12,501 nt of DNA from Oscillospiraceae bacterium (GTDB lineage Bacteria > Bacillota > Clostridia > Oscillospirales > UBA929). Below, in pieces: positions 12,467 to 12,501 of the stretch. How positions within the stretch are numbered: position 1 is the stretch's first letter; each line of letters starts with the position of its first letter. Location of the stretch: positions 1 through 12,501 of the forward strand of contig JAITQI010000051.1 of assembly GCA_031289065.1 (NCBI GenBank), written 5' to 3'. Made by a program: the position numbers and the translations under genes. The notes beneath the pieces were generated by a model. The model saw only the letters and a program-made list of their open reading frames with translations, made no database searches and was not told where the DNA came from.

Positions 12467-12501
12467 AAAAAGACCATTTTGGCGATATCGCCAAAATGGT
12501 C
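12467..12501 (-). terminator. perfect 30-nt palindrome, probable terminator for a minus-strand gene right of the window
   Basis: Arms GACCATTTTGGCGAT (12472-12486) and ATCGCCAAAATGGTC (12487-12501) are exact complements with no spacer, and A5 (12467-12471) gives U5 on the minus strand. The window ends at its last base, so a T-run on the plus side cannot be seen; if present it would also terminate rqcH. Confidence 0.7.

Overview
The window is a GC-rich bacterial chromosome segment. Gene content points to an anaerobic, probably spore-forming member of the Clostridia (Firmicutes), most likely the high-GC Oscillospiraceae/Ruminococcaceae side. The clues are CoaX, RqcH, a TrmK-Nif3 pair, a short DUF1858 protein, a tandem OB-fold protein typical of this group, strong AGGAGG ribosome-binding sites and U-tract terminators. 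Lineage is inferred from gene families as I remember them; no search was run.

Layout. Positions 1-1068 (+) hold the end of wecB, coupled by ATGA to a membrane-anchored extracytoplasmic protein. Positions 1118-2351 (-) hold an operon of three small uncharacterised proteins. Positions 2464-2540 are a striking array of ten or eleven 7-bp repeats ending directly on the Shine-Dalgarno of a metallophosphoesterase gene (2550-3017), followed by coaX (3054-3809) and a bidirectional terminator. Positions 3870-4490 (-) look like the C-terminal two thirds of a conserved Cys-rich clostridial protein. Its reading frame is cut exactly at the stop codon of a large serine recombinase gene (4497-5957, -) that lies in the same frame. 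Positions 6101-7070 (-) are a two-gene operon: an ECF transporter S component, then a DtxR-type metal-dependent repressor, with a good promoter carrying a dyad over its -10. Positions 7427-8697 (+) hold an unrecognised protein and a tandem OB-fold ssDNA-binding protein whose ribosome-binding site can be paired into a stem. Positions 8779-8982 are a DUF1858 gene with its own sigma-A promoter and terminator. Positions 9122-12382 are a conserved run: trmK, nif3-like, rqcH.

Most of the window is housekeeping: coenzyme A synthesis, tRNA m1A22 methylation, ribosome quality control and metal homeostasis. The accessory part is the recombinase/split-gene junction. It has the geometry of an integration site for a mobile or sporulation-excised ('skin'-like) element, but the 5' piece of the split gene is not in the window, so the other boundary must lie elsewhere or has been lost. 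The heptamer array and the leader structures are the other unexplained signals.
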